Shown piece by piece: positions 7,374 through 15,789 of a DNA stretch of 64,000 bases (positions are counted from its first letter, which is position 1; every line of letters begins with the position of its first letter). The notes under the pieces are model-generated. The model saw nothing but the letters and a program-made list of their open reading frames with translations. It was not told where the DNA came from and ran no database searches. The translations under genes were made by a program, and so were the position numbers. The stretch comes from Pseudovibrio sp. Alg231-02 (lineage in GTDB: Bacteria > Pseudomonadota > Alphaproteobacteria > Rhizobiales > Stappiaceae), in assembly GCF_900143565.1 (NCBI RefSeq), contig NZ_FREX01000011.1, positions 75,066 to 139,065 of the forward strand, given 5' to 3'.

Positions 7374-8264
7374 TTAATCGTTTTTCGGTATACGTAAATA
7401 GTAATCGTCAGGCAGCTCGCGTTCAACCAACGCAGCAAAGAATTTGTTTCCAACCTCAATGAGACCAATTTGCTCCATAGGGGCTAAGCTATCATCTTTT
7501 ACGACATTAGGGCCAAATACGATGGAAAGGTTTGAGGGTTGCATTTTGTTAACATCTGCTTTGTTCGCGATCATCGCAGAAAACTTTACTGTGTCTTGCA
7601 CCATTTCTGGTAACTCATTCAGCGCAGGCAGATTTTCGAGGACTGGATCATAACTTTTCACGAAGTCCAACACCTTCGCTAACTCAGTGTCACTCATGTT
7701 ATCTCTGAGGTTCTGCTTAAACGCACCCGCCAGCTCGTGCTCTACTTTGCCGTGCACGTTGTTATCAAAGTCCTGGGACGTCCTGTTCGCAATCAGCTTG
7801 TTGATCTCGTTTTTGCTGCCATTTACGCGGGTTAGACCAACGGTCAACAACTGCTCTGGGTTCTGTTCAAAATATTCAATAATACTCTTGTTCTGTGCTT
7901 CGGCTTCATGCTTATGCCTTACAGCGAAATCAATGCCAGTTGTAATCTGCTCGGCCGTTAGGCTGTGGGCTTTGCCATCGGTGTAACCGCAAGCTGTGCA
8001 GGCGTGTTTGTAAGCTTGATCACCAAGCTCCTTGCCAAATTTATCTTGCAGTGCAGTGCGGAATGCGCCCTGATCCTGAGCTTTGGCAGTGCCTTCAGAA
8101 GAGCTCAATTTGTGCCAGGAAATCAATTTCCCGGCGAGGCTGGAGCTTGCTTCACGTGTTTGCAGAGCTCCCGTGTCTGTAACAGTTAGCTTTTGGTCCA
8201 GATTGCCGAGTAAAGCAGCGCTTTCGGCTACATTTTGAAAATGTGCGAGGTTAATATTGGTCAT
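7374..8264 (-). CDS. RhoGAP-domain protein, probable type III secretion effector
   Basis: This 296-residue protein has no signal peptide or membrane segment. Residues ~125-285 align by eye with the eukaryotic RhoGAP domain, not with the unrelated YopE/ExoS bacterial GAP fold. GLTRVNGSK holds the arginine finger (Arg146). FKQNLRDN holds Lys183 and Arg187 in the Lys-x3-Arg spacing of LKxFLREL. NKMQPSNLSIVFGPNVV (239-255) matches NKMxxxNLAIVFGPNLL, with the conserved Asn at 253. The domain stimulates GTP hydrolysis by host Rho GTPases in eukaryotes. The first ~120 residues are Ser/Thr-rich at the start, include CTAC (89-92), and match nothing I know. The gene overlaps a CesT-like chaperone gene (ATGA), and a second chaperone lies upstream, so delivery through a type III system is likely. 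No secretion apparatus is in the window. Confidence 0.82.
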   Translation of the reverse strand: MTNINLAHFQNVAESAALLGNLDQKLTVTDTGALQTREASSSLAGKLISWHKLSSSEGTAKAQDQGAFRTALQDKFGKELGDQAYKHACTACGYTDGKAHSLTAEQITTGIDFAVRHKHEAEAQNKSIIEYFEQNPEQLLTVGLTRVNGSKNEINKLIANRTSQDFDNNVHGKVEHELAGAFKQNLRDNMSDTELAKVLDFVKSYDPVLENLPALNELPEMVQDTVKFSAMIANKADVNKMQPSNLSIVFGPNVVKDDSLAPMEQIGLIEVGNKFFAALVERELPDDYYLRIPKND

Positions 8265-8734
8265 ACTCTCATACCCAAAGTTTCAAAAGAAGACTCGTCT
8301 GCAACACTGGCAGAATGTTGCCAGTCCATTTGAAGAGGGGCAGTGCTGCTCAATCGCTCATGCCAGGCAGCAGAGGTGCTAATGAACAGATCCAGCTTTT
8401 CTTGCAGCGTGAAGGAAGATTTGTCGGTAATGCTAACCACCTGAGACAGGTTGATATGGTCTGTCGCCGGATCAAGGTTGAAGCTCATGCCGTGTCCGTG
8501 TGTGAGAACACAGTTCGTCTGCATCAGGGCCTTCATCTTCTCCTGATTATCGCAAGGCTGCGTACACAACACTGCATTGAACAAGAGCGTCTGCGTCTCA
8601 TCGCGCCACTGCACAGTCATGAAGAGTTCTTGCTCCAGTCCAAGCAAGAGCGTGTTGTCTTCATCCAAACACAGTCCATCAAGGCCAATCCTTCGCCCGA
8701 TCTCGTTGAAGAGTTCATCCAGTAGTTGACGCAT
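8261..8734 (-). CDS. CesT-like type III secretion chaperone (proximal to effector)
   Basis: This small acidic protein of 157 residues has the layout of class I type III chaperones (CesT/SycE/Tir-chaperone fold). The N-terminal helix reads MRQLLDELFNEIGRRIGL. Beta strands with LDEDNTLLLGLEQ and FMTVQW follow. A middle helix, MKALMQTNCVLTHG, resembles the family LLxxLLxxN segment, and a C-terminal amphipathic helix ends near AAWHERL. Such chaperones dimerise and keep the effector N-terminus unfolded for export. The stop overlaps the RhoGAP gene start, implying translational coupling and a cognate pair. The ribosome site is weak. The fold is inferred from pattern, with low sequence identity expected in this family. 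Confidence 0.68.
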   Translation of the reverse strand: MRQLLDELFNEIGRRIGLDGLCLDEDNTLLLGLEQELFMTVQWRDETQTLLFNAVLCTQPCDNQEKMKALMQTNCVLTHGHGMSFNLDPATDHINLSQVVSITDKSSFTLQEKLDLFISTSAAWHERLSSTAPLQMDWQHSASVADESSFETLGMRV

Positions 8735-8860
8735 TGCTATCTCGACTTTTCTGAAGCAGACGAATCTTTCTGCTTAAATATTTCCTGCTGTTAAGATCAG
8801 ACTAGTATTCCTCTTGCAGCTACTCTGTTCTTTTCAGCACTCAAATGTGTTGCTACGCGT

Positions 8861-9271
8861 TTATACGAAGTCATTCTGAAGTAAGGTGTTTGTGCCCTCA
8901 GCAAGCCAGAAGGCAGCCGTTGAAACGGCATCGATCAGACGTTCAGGAACTGTGTCCTCCTGCACGTCAGAGAGGCACCAGCGCTCGCAGTAAAGTGCCT
9001 GCATCTTGTCTTCATCAATGGCCAGACGTCCGGCTGCGGTCGATGTGCCAAGACAGTTGGCAGCAAGCATTGCTTTCAGGATGTGGGGTTGGTTGATGTC
9101 CAGACCCGGCAGATAGAAACTGAATTCCAGATTGTTGCCGTCAATGCGGCTCAAGACACCAGAAAAGCTGTCCTCAAAAAGCAGGTCCACATGCCCGGCT
9201 TCGTCAAACTTCAACTCCGGCAGACCAAGCGTCTCGCGAATAACTGGGACGATACGGTCCACATGATGCAT
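8861..9271 (-). CDS. CesT-like type III secretion chaperone (distal)
   Basis: A second acidic protein of about 136 residues has the same chaperone pattern: an N-terminal helix (VDRIVPVIRETLGLPEL), strands (VDLLFEDSFSGVLSRID), and ILKAMLAANCLGTSTAAGRL, closely matching the family LLxxLLxxNLLGxxTGGxxL segment. A final helix ends near AAFWLAEG. The ATG at 9271 is preceded by GAGGGG seven bases away; an upstream TTG at 9286 is less likely. It is separated from the next chaperone by 126 bases on the same strand, so the three genes probably share a transcript. It may form a heterodimer with its neighbour or serve a different effector. Confidence 0.65.
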   Translation of the reverse strand: MHHVDRIVPVIRETLGLPELKFDEAGHVDLLFEDSFSGVLSRIDGNNLEFSFYLPGLDINQPHILKAMLAANCLGTSTAAGRLAIDEDKMQALYCERWCLSDVQEDTVPERLIDAVSTAAFWLAEGTNTLLQNDFV

Positions 9272-9416
9272 CGTGCATCCCCTCAATTACGTTGCTTGAG
9301 AGGAAGCTAGCGAGTCGCCAACACCTGAGATGTGCTGAAAGAAACATTAGGGTGGGGGAATGCAAATAAAACAAACTGCAGACGTGATCTGAACTTGAGC
9401 ACCACTACAAATAACA

Positions 9417-9443
9417 AAGGCCCCGAAGGTGTTTCGGAGCCTT
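9417..9443 (-). terminator. Terminator of the purU-folD unit
   Basis: An 11-base stem (9417-9427 with 9433-9443) forms fully on the minus-strand RNA through one G-U pair, while the plus strand has a C-A mismatch. It is followed on the minus strand by a U-rich stretch. It lies 71 bases past the folD stop. Confidence 0.75.
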
Positions 9444-9514
9444 ATCTATGGATCTATTTTAACTGAACAGGCAAACCGGAAAACAAGGAGTGTCTGCCTG
9501 TCTGGCGGAATGGC

Positions 9515-10441
9515 TTAGCTGTTCAGGGCTTCAAAGAGCGGCGGCTCTTCGTCCAACCCCATCAGCCGGCGTGCAGCAGTCAGGGTATTGCTCATCAGCA
9601 TCGCGATGGTCATAGGCCCTACACCACGTGGAACCGGGGTGATAGCAGCTGTGTGACCGAGTGCTTCATCAAACGCCACATCGCCCACTAAACGGGTTTT
9701 GCCTTCGCCCTTTTCAGGTGCTGGAATGCGGTTGATGCCCACGTCAATGACCGTCGCGCCCAGCTTCAACCAGTCGCCCTTGATCATCTGCGGACGTCCC
9801 ACGGCAGCAATAACAATATCTGCAGAACGAACCACATCAGGAAGATCTTTGGTGCGGGAGTGAGCAATTGTCACCGTGCAGTGCTCTTGCAACAGCAGCT
9901 GAGCAATCGGCTTGCCAACAATGTTGGAGCGCCCGACGATCACAGCGGTTTTGCCGGAAAGATTATCGCCAAGTGCTTTCTTTGCCAGCAACACGCTGCC
10001 AGCAGGGGTGCATGGCACAAGCGCCCGGTCAGTATTGCCACTGCCCAGCAGGCCAACATTGATCGGGTGGAACCCGTCGACGTCTTTCTCAGGCTTAATG
10101 AGATCGAGGACCTTATTTTCACTGATGTGCTTTGGCAAAGGCAACTGAACCAGAATACCATGAATGGTGTCATCTTCGTTCAGTGATGTCACAAGAGTCA
10201 GAAGCTCTTCCTCATTTACATCAGCTGATAGCGTGTGTGTGACGGAGTTGAAACCACATGCTTTTGCGGTTCGGCCCTTGTTGCGTACATAAACCTGACT
10301 GGCAGGGTCTTCACCCACAATCACAACAGCCAAACCCGGCTTAATACCTGTCTCAGATTCAAGGCGTGCAGCACGTGCAGCAATCTCGTCGGTGACAGAT
10401 GCAGCAATAGCTTTGCCGTCGATAATAAGAGCCTCACTCAT
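9515..10441 (-). CDS. folD: Bifunctional methylenetetrahydrofolate dehydrogenase/cyclohydrolase
   Basis: FolD interconverts 5,10-methylene-, 5,10-methenyl- and 10-formyl-tetrahydrofolate using NADP in the cytosol. The 308-residue product carries the signature [14 protein letters not shown] (residues ~49-62, including the catalytic lysine), the substrate-loop region VQLPLPKHI, the NAD-binding segment [12 protein letters not shown] and the C-terminal [14 protein letters not shown]. In the last motif an Arg replaces the usual Gly of PGGVGP. It follows purU after eight bases on the same strand, a pairing typical of one-carbon disposal in alphaproteobacteria. Confidence 0.97.
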   Translation of the reverse strand: MSEALIIDGKAIAASVTDEIAARAARLESETGIKPGLAVVIVGEDPASQVYVRNKGRTAKACGFNSVTHTLSADVNEEELLTLVTSLNEDDTIHGILVQLPLPKHISENKVLDLIKPEKDVDGFHPINVGLLGSGNTDRALVPCTPAGSVLLAKKALGDNLSGKTAVIVGRSNIVGKPIAQLLLQEHCTVTIAHSRTKDLPDVVRSADIVIAAVGRPQMIKGDWLKLGATVIDVGINRIPAPEKGEGKTRLVGDVAFDEALGHTAAITPVPRGVGPMTIAMLMSNTLTAARRLMGLDEEPPLFEALNS

Positions 10442-10449
10442 GGCAAGTC

Positions 10450-11307
10450 CTATTTAAAGATCACGGTACGGTCACCGTTAAGGAGAATTCGGTGCTCCAG
10501 ATGATAGCGGACAGCGCGAGCAAGAACCTGACTTTCCGTATCACGCCCCTGGGCGATGAGTTCGTTCACCGAATGGAAGTGTTCAACCCGGCTCACGTCT
10601 TGCTCGATGATTGGTCCTTCGTCAAGGTCTGCGGTTACATAGTGCGCGGTGGCTCCAACCATCTTGACGCCGCGTGCATGGGCCCGGTGATACGGTTTTG
10701 CACCTATAAAGCTTGGCAGGAAAGAATGGTGGATATTGATCACCTTGCCTGCAAGCTTCTCACAGAGCTCATTGGAAAGAATCTGCATGTAACGCGCCAG
10801 CACCACCAGATCGATGTTTTCGCGCTCTACCAGATCAACAATCTGGGCTTCCTGTTCCGCTTTGGTCTCTTTGGTCACTGGCAGGTAGTGAAAGGCAATC
10901 TGCTCATGCTCAACGCGGGACTGATACTTGGTGTGGTTGGATGCAACCGCCACAAGATCCATCGGCAGCTGGCCAGTGGAATTGCGGTAGAGCAGGTCGT
11001 TCAGACAGTGCCCCATCTGTGAGACCAGCACCAGAACACGAGGTTTTTTGGAAAGATCGTGCACCTTCCAGTCAAAACCATAGCCCGTTGCAACAGGGCC
11101 AAAGCCCTCTTCAAACTGTTCTTTGGTCATCCCGTCCGGTGCGTTGAAAGAGATGCGCATAAAAAAGCGATCTGTCTCTGCATCGCCGTACTGAGCGCTT
11201 TCACAGATGTTGCAGTTTTGAGAAGCGATTGAGTTTGCAACCGCTGCTACGATCCCTTTTCTGTCTCCGCAGGAAAGGGTGAGCACATAGTTGGCCTTGG
11301 TGTTCAT
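10450..11307 (-). CDS. purU: Formyltetrahydrofolate deformylase
   Basis: PurU hydrolyses 10-formyl-tetrahydrofolate to formate and tetrahydrofolate, balancing one-carbon pools. The 285-residue product has an N-terminal ACT domain (residues ~7-85, starting [14 protein letters not shown]) and a formyltransferase-like catalytic domain. That domain contains [16 protein letters not shown] and [17 protein letters not shown], the latter with the catalytic Asp. It is first in a two-gene unit with folD. The sequence just before the ATG on the minus strand reads CCTCCT, an anti-Shine-Dalgarno-like string, so no standard ribosome site is visible. Confidence 0.97.
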   Translation of the reverse strand: MNTKANYVLTLSCGDRKGIVAAVANSIASQNCNICESAQYGDAETDRFFMRISFNAPDGMTKEQFEEGFGPVATGYGFDWKVHDLSKKPRVLVLVSQMGHCLNDLLYRNSTGQLPMDLVAVASNHTKYQSRVEHEQIAFHYLPVTKETKAEQEAQIVDLVERENIDLVVLARYMQILSNELCEKLAGKVINIHHSFLPSFIGAKPYHRAHARGVKMVGATAHYVTADLDEGPIIEQDVSRVEHFHSVNELIAQGRDTESQVLARAVRYHLEHRILLNGDRTVIFK

Positions 11308-11682
11308 AGGAGGCTTAATCTACACGTTTGAACTGAATTTGCTGCCGCGCACAATAGGCGGGAGCACCTAATTTTTAAAGGGTAAATCAACACTGGGATG
11401 CAGAAAAAAGCATTGTGCTGCAGCAATGTGATTCTTTTTCATACCCACGGTAGAAACCACTAAAACCACTAAGCTTGTGCAGACAGATCCAGATAGGCAG
11501 GAGATAGGGTGCCAAGTAAGGAATTACCCTGATAAATGCATTGGGAGATAATCGGGTATCAAATCAACCAGATTGAGAACAACACCGTAGATTTCTAGAT
11601 TGAGCTTCGGTGCGTGCTCTTAAAACCAGATTTTCGAGTGTCTGGAGGCGCATCTGTTCGACCGGTGGGCCGGGGGCGCGTC
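11308..11682. other. Intergenic region between purU and the glycosyltransferase gene
   Basis: About 375 bases hold the divergent promoters. The only structure seen is a short direct repeat of AAACCACT around 11453-11468. No folate-type or ZTP riboswitch pattern was recognised upstream of purU. The frame of the glycosyltransferase is open back to 11614, but that part looks non-coding. Confidence 0.35.
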
Positions 11683-12807
11683 ATGAAGCTCTTTATAGTA
11701 CAGGAAAGCTTCCTTGATGAAGACATTACTGAGATCACCGAGGTGGTCTCCAACGGCCTTGCTGCGCGTCAACACAACATCACTCTGATCACCCTGACGG
11801 GCAAACCAAGAGACCTGTCCCACTACTCACCACGAATTACACCGGTCTTTCTGGAAAAGGCCAGAGCCGCCGCAGCTGCAGCAGGCGTTGCCAGACTGGT
11901 CGAAAAAGAGAAGCCGGATATTATTCTCTCTCACGGCACAGGCAGCAACATAGCCTGCTTGTCCGCCGTCAAAACACGCTCGCGTTTGAAGGTGCCTGTG
12001 GCGATCACGCTCCATTCATCGGTTACCATTTCAGATCGTCTTGCACTGAAAACCCAAAAGAGCGCAGCCACCATAGCAGTGCCGCTGATTTATCGTGAAG
12101 CAGAGCGGGTGATTTGTACACTCAAGTCTATCGAACATGTCGTTGATCTTTGCGAGCAGGTGCCCAAAGAAAAGATCAGTGTCATCTACAATCCTCTTGT
12201 TGAAATGAATGTGTTTGAAACGGCAGCAGAGCCGATTGAAGAGGAGTGGTTCGAAACCCACGGCACCAGCAAGGTGATAAGTGTCGGGGCCCCGTCCAGT
12301 CGCCATGCCCATCACCAGCTCCTCCGCGCCATGGCGCTCAGCCGATACAAGGATAATCTGCGGGCGTATCTGTTGGGCAAGGGAGAGGAGCAGGAAGAGC
12401 TCCAGCTGCTGGCTTCCAATCTGGCGCTCGATGATATCGTCACCATGCCGGGTGAAGTCACCAAACCGGAGAGGTTCCTGAGAGCGGCCAACGTGTACGT
12501 CTCAACATCTCAGCAAGACAGCGTGTCCGGAGAGCTAGTGCGGGCAATGGCCTTGGGAACACCCATCATTGCGCTCGACAGCGGCGCAGGTGCCCGCGAA
12601 GTATTGAGCGATGTCCGCAATGGCTGGCTTGTTCCATCAGGTGACGCAGACAAACTATCAGAAGCGATCCTCGCCGCAGTGAAGTGCGACAGATCTGACG
12701 ACACTTTGGCCACCAGAGCACGTGATTTCTCTCAGGAACGTGCAATTGATGCCTATGAGAAACTGCTCCTCTCCATGATTTCTGAGCGTGTCACGGACCT
12801 GCACTAA
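11683..12807 (+). CDS. GT-B glycosyltransferase, family 4-like
   Basis: The 374-residue product (start at ATG 11683, MKLFIVQESF) has two Rossmann-like halves of a retaining GT-B glycosyltransferase. The N-terminal half includes LSHGTGSNI and IYNPLV. The C-terminal half has VITMPGEV-like text, then STSQQDSVSGELVRAMALGTPIIA, which corresponds to the nucleotide-sugar-binding E-x7-E region, and DVRNGWLV. Such enzymes transfer a sugar from a nucleotide donor during glycan, lipopolysaccharide or exopolysaccharide synthesis. The gene stands alone, so its acceptor is unknown. A GTG at 11614 would add 23 residues; I prefer the ATG because the family fold begins there. Confidence 0.8.
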   Translation: MKLFIVQESFLDEDITEITEVVSNGLAARQHNITLITLTGKPRDLSHYSPRITPVFLEKARAAAAAAGVARLVEKEKPDIILSHGTGSNIACLSAVKTRSRLKVPVAITLHSSVTISDRLALKTQKSAATIAVPLIYREAERVICTLKSIEHVVDLCEQVPKEKISVIYNPLVEMNVFETAAEPIEEEWFETHGTSKVISVGAPSSRHAHHQLLRAMALSRYKDNLRAYLLGKGEEQEELQLLASNLALDDIVTMPGEVTKPERFLRAANVYVSTSQQDSVSGELVRAMALGTPIIALDSGAGAREVLSDVRNGWLVPSGDADKLSEAILAAVKCDRSDDTLATRARDFSQERAIDAYEKLLLSMISERVTDLH

Positions 12808-13086
12808 GAGTGACCTCCATGGAATATGAAGCCTAACTAGTTAATATAATTAGGTAAAATAGGATGCTTCACGCCATTAGCGTGGGATAACCCGGCACAC
12901 ACCATAAGCGTGTTTGACCGGCAAAATCAGCATCAAGTACCCTTAGGTCAGCCGTGTTCTTGGCCAGTGTTTGAGTGTGCGTACAGCTTCGTTCTCCGCC
13001 AATAAAAGATACAGGTCATTGGAGCACCACTGTTGAGTGTCTGGTTCGGGTTTTGCAGCAAGACGAGGAGTTCTCCTGCGCCTACG

Positions 13087-14631
13087 GTGTGTCGGCGTTC
13101 CTCTCTTATGCTGTTCTTCCTGCTGTCAGCCTGCATGGTAGGCCCGGATTTCAAAAGGCCAGAGCTCTCACCAGAAGCCAAGTTTACCCGCAATGATCCC
13201 GGTGCGACTGTGTCCGCTGACATTCAGGGTGGAGCCTCGCAGAACTTCTCTACTCAAAGAGACCTGCCGGGAGAGTGGTGGGAGCTGTTCGAGTCAAAAG
13301 CCCTCAACACGTATGTCAGCCTTGCAGTCGCCAACAGCCCCACAATTGCTCAAGCTGAAGCCAATCTCAGACAGGCACAGGAAAATGCCTACGTGGCAGG
13401 TGCAGGGCTCTACCCAACCGTCACTGGCAATGCAAGCCGTAACAGACAGAAGTTCCCTATTGGTGGCGGCGGGGCGAGTGAAATTGTTGCGAACCTGAAC
13501 CCCTTCTTCACGACCTACAGCTTGTCATTGGCCATCTCCTATACGCTTGATGTCTGGGGCGGCACACGCCGGAACATCGAGTCACAAGTCGCCAACATTC
13601 AGTACTCGCAGTTTCAGGTTGAGGCAGCGCATCTGACGCTCACATCCAATCTGTTGAATGCAGTAATTCTGGAAGCCTCCCTCAGAGGGCAGATCCGTGC
13701 AACTGAAGAAATCATCAAGGTACAACAGCGGCAACTCGCCATCCTGCAAGCGCAGTTCAGGTTAGGTGGTGTGGATGAAAGTCAGGTCCTGCAACAGCTG
13801 GCAACGCTGGAGCAAACCAAGGCAACTTTGCCACCGCTCCAACAACAATTGGTGGTGCAGAAAAATCAGATCAAAACGCTGGGCGGCTTCTACCCCACTC
13901 AGGACATCGTAAAGGAGTTTGATCTTTCTGACCTGAAATTGCCAAGAAAACTACCGTTAAGCCTGCCTTCAGAGCTGGTCGCGCGAAGGCCAGATATCCG
14001 CTCTGCTGAGGCGCAACTCTGGCAAGCCAGTGCCAACATCGGTGTTGCATTGGCCAATCAGCTCCCAAGTTTCCAGATTACCGGGAATGCGGGCAACGAC
14101 TCCGAAGTATTCAACCGCTTGTTCTTTTCTGGAACAGGCGCATGGCAAATCACAACCTCGGCAGCCCAAACAGTGTTTGATGCCGGAGCGCTCAACAGTC
14201 AGCGCAAAGCCGCCGTTGCAGCTTTTGAGGCTTCCGCCGCAAGCTATCGCAATGTCGTGCTGACCGCATTTGGCGACACCTCCAACGCGATCAGCGCTTT
14301 GAAGAATGATGCCCGTGCCCTGAAAGCCAGCCTTGCTGCCGAGCGCTCTGCCAGAAAGAGCCTGCGCCTGACACAACAACAATACAATCTGGGCGCAATC
14401 GACCTCACAACACTGCTGCTTGCAGTCCAAACCTACCAACAAGCGAAGATAAATCTGGTGCAGGCACAAGCCGCACGCTTCACAGACACTGTCGCCCTGT
14501 TCTTTGCGCTCGGTGGAGGGTGGTGGAACCGCCCCAATGCGGCACCAATAAGGGATGGAAGACCTCTGACCATCATCTCGGCTGTCCCGCCGTTCAATCG
14601 CAAACAGATTCAGCCGGTGAACCAGCCATGA
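13087..14631 (+). CDS. RND efflux outer membrane lipoprotein, NodT family
   Basis: This is the outer membrane channel of a tripartite pump, a TolC-like trimer anchored by a lipidated Cys. A short signal peptide ends in the lipobox LLSAC followed by MVGPDFKRP, the NodT hallmark. Two outer membrane efflux repeats follow, with alternating Gln-rich coiled helices and the characteristic ARRPDIRSAEAQLWQASANIGVA. The start is uncertain: GTG 13087 gives CRRSS before the hydrophobic core, while TTG 13033 would add 18 residues. The stop overlaps the next gene by ATGA. It is first in a pump operon with a fusion protein and an RND transporter. Confidence 0.88.
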   Translation: MCRRSSLMLFFLLSACMVGPDFKRPELSPEAKFTRNDPGATVSADIQGGASQNFSTQRDLPGEWWELFESKALNTYVSLAVANSPTIAQAEANLRQAQENAYVAGAGLYPTVTGNASRNRQKFPIGGGGASEIVANLNPFFTTYSLSLAISYTLDVWGGTRRNIESQVANIQYSQFQVEAAHLTLTSNLLNAVILEASLRGQIRATEEIIKVQQRQLAILQAQFRLGGVDESQVLQQLATLEQTKATLPPLQQQLVVQKNQIKTLGGFYPTQDIVKEFDLSDLKLPRKLPLSLPSELVARRPDIRSAEAQLWQASANIGVALANQLPSFQITGNAGNDSEVFNRLFFSGTGAWQITTSAAQTVFDAGALNSQRKAAVAAFEASAASYRNVVLTAFGDTSNAISALKNDARALKASLAAERSARKSLRLTQQQYNLGAIDLTTLLLAVQTYQQAKINLVQAQAARFTDTVALFFALGGGWWNRPNAAPIRDGRPLTIISAVPPFNRKQIQPVNQP

Positions 14632-15782
14632 GTGAACGCAAAAAAACCAACACCAAAAAACACATGATCATTATGCTGATTTGTGTCGGTATAGCGTTTG
14701 GCGGGCTCTATGGGTTCCAGCTTTACAAATCCAGAGTACTCGGGAAAATCGTATCCGGTCTGCAAAATAAGATCGAGACCGTCTCCTCCTACAAGTCCAC
14801 CAACCAACTCTGGACCGAAAAAGTCTCGGCAGTTGGCACGCTTGTGGCAATCATGGGAACAGATTTGTCGCCTGAGCTTCCTGGCACGGTAACCCATATC
14901 AACTTCGCATCCGGTGAGGACGTCAAGAAAGGCGCGCTGCTGATTGAGTTGGATACCACACAGGAGATTGCGCAACTAAAATCCTTGCAAGCTCAGGAAA
15001 CTCTGGCGCGTCAAACGCTGGACAGAGACCTGAAGCAGTACAAAGTCAACGCCGTCAGCAAACAGCAGATCGATTCCGACTGGTCGAGCCTGAAAGACTT
15101 TCAGGGACAAGTGCAAAACCAGCTTGCGATCATTGCCAAGAAAAACATCCGCGCTCCATTCTCAGGCCGCCTGGGCATCCGGCAGGTTAGCGTTGGCCAG
15201 TATCTCAATGTGGCCCAGCCTTACGTCAACCTTCAGCAACTTGATGATCTCTTCGTTGATTTTTACATCCCCCAGCGATTTCTGGGCACCATCAAACGCG
15301 ATCAGGAAATTGAGGTCTCGGCCGATACCTATCCGGACCAGTCCATCAAAGGCAAAGTGATTGCCATAGATGCGCAGGTCGACATCAACAACGGCAACGC
15401 CAGAGTGCGTGGCCGCTTTGCCAATCCAAACAAAGAGCTGATCCCGGGCATGTTCGTCGATGTGCAAACGGTGATATCAGCGCCAAAAGAGCAGGTCACA
15501 GTCCCCCAAACGGCCATCACCTACAACTCTTACGGCATCACCGTTTATGTGCTGACCAAGACCGACGAAAAGCACATGGACAAACCTGTCTACACCGCCA
15601 AGCAGCGCTTCATCGAGACCGGTGCAAAACGAGGCGATCAAATCGTGATTTCAAAAGGCCTTAAGGTGGATGAACTGGTGGTGAGTGCAGGGCAGCTCAA
15701 GCTGCGCAATGGATCCAAGGTCGTCATCGACAACTCCGTGCTGCCACTCAATGACCCTGACCCGAAACCCGTAGAGCAATAG
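14628..15782 (+). CDS. RND efflux periplasmic adaptor (membrane fusion protein)
   Basis: The 384-residue adaptor links the inner membrane pump to the outer membrane channel. The ATG at 14628 overlaps the preceding stop (ATGA). It has an N-terminal membrane anchor (residues ~12-30), the first lipoyl half (GTVTHINFASGEDVKKGALLIELD), a short alpha hairpin, the second lipoyl half (IRAPFSGRLGIRQVSVGQYL), and beta-barrel and membrane-proximal domains. The short hairpin and anchor resemble the adaptors of MexF-like or VexAB-type HAE1 pumps. The substrate is unknown. Confidence 0.92.
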   Translation: MSERKKTNTKKHMIIMLICVGIAFGGLYGFQLYKSRVLGKIVSGLQNKIETVSSYKSTNQLWTEKVSAVGTLVAIMGTDLSPELPGTVTHINFASGEDVKKGALLIELDTTQEIAQLKSLQAQETLARQTLDRDLKQYKVNAVSKQQIDSDWSSLKDFQGQVQNQLAIIAKKNIRAPFSGRLGIRQVSVGQYLNVAQPYVNLQQLDDLFVDFYIPQRFLGTIKRDQEIEVSADTYPDQSIKGKVIAIDAQVDINNGNARVRGRFANPNKELIPGMFVDVQTVISAPKEQVTVPQTAITYNSYGITVYVLTKTDEKHMDKPVYTAKQRFIETGAKRGDQIVISKGLKVDELVVSAGQLKLRNGSKVVIDNSVLPLNDPDPKPVEQ

Positions 15783-15789
15783 GTGGGCC

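Noticed and set aside
11308-11400. Possible riboswitch in the purU leader
   Set aside because: No conserved THF or ZTP core was recognised and the leader has no strong stem pattern.
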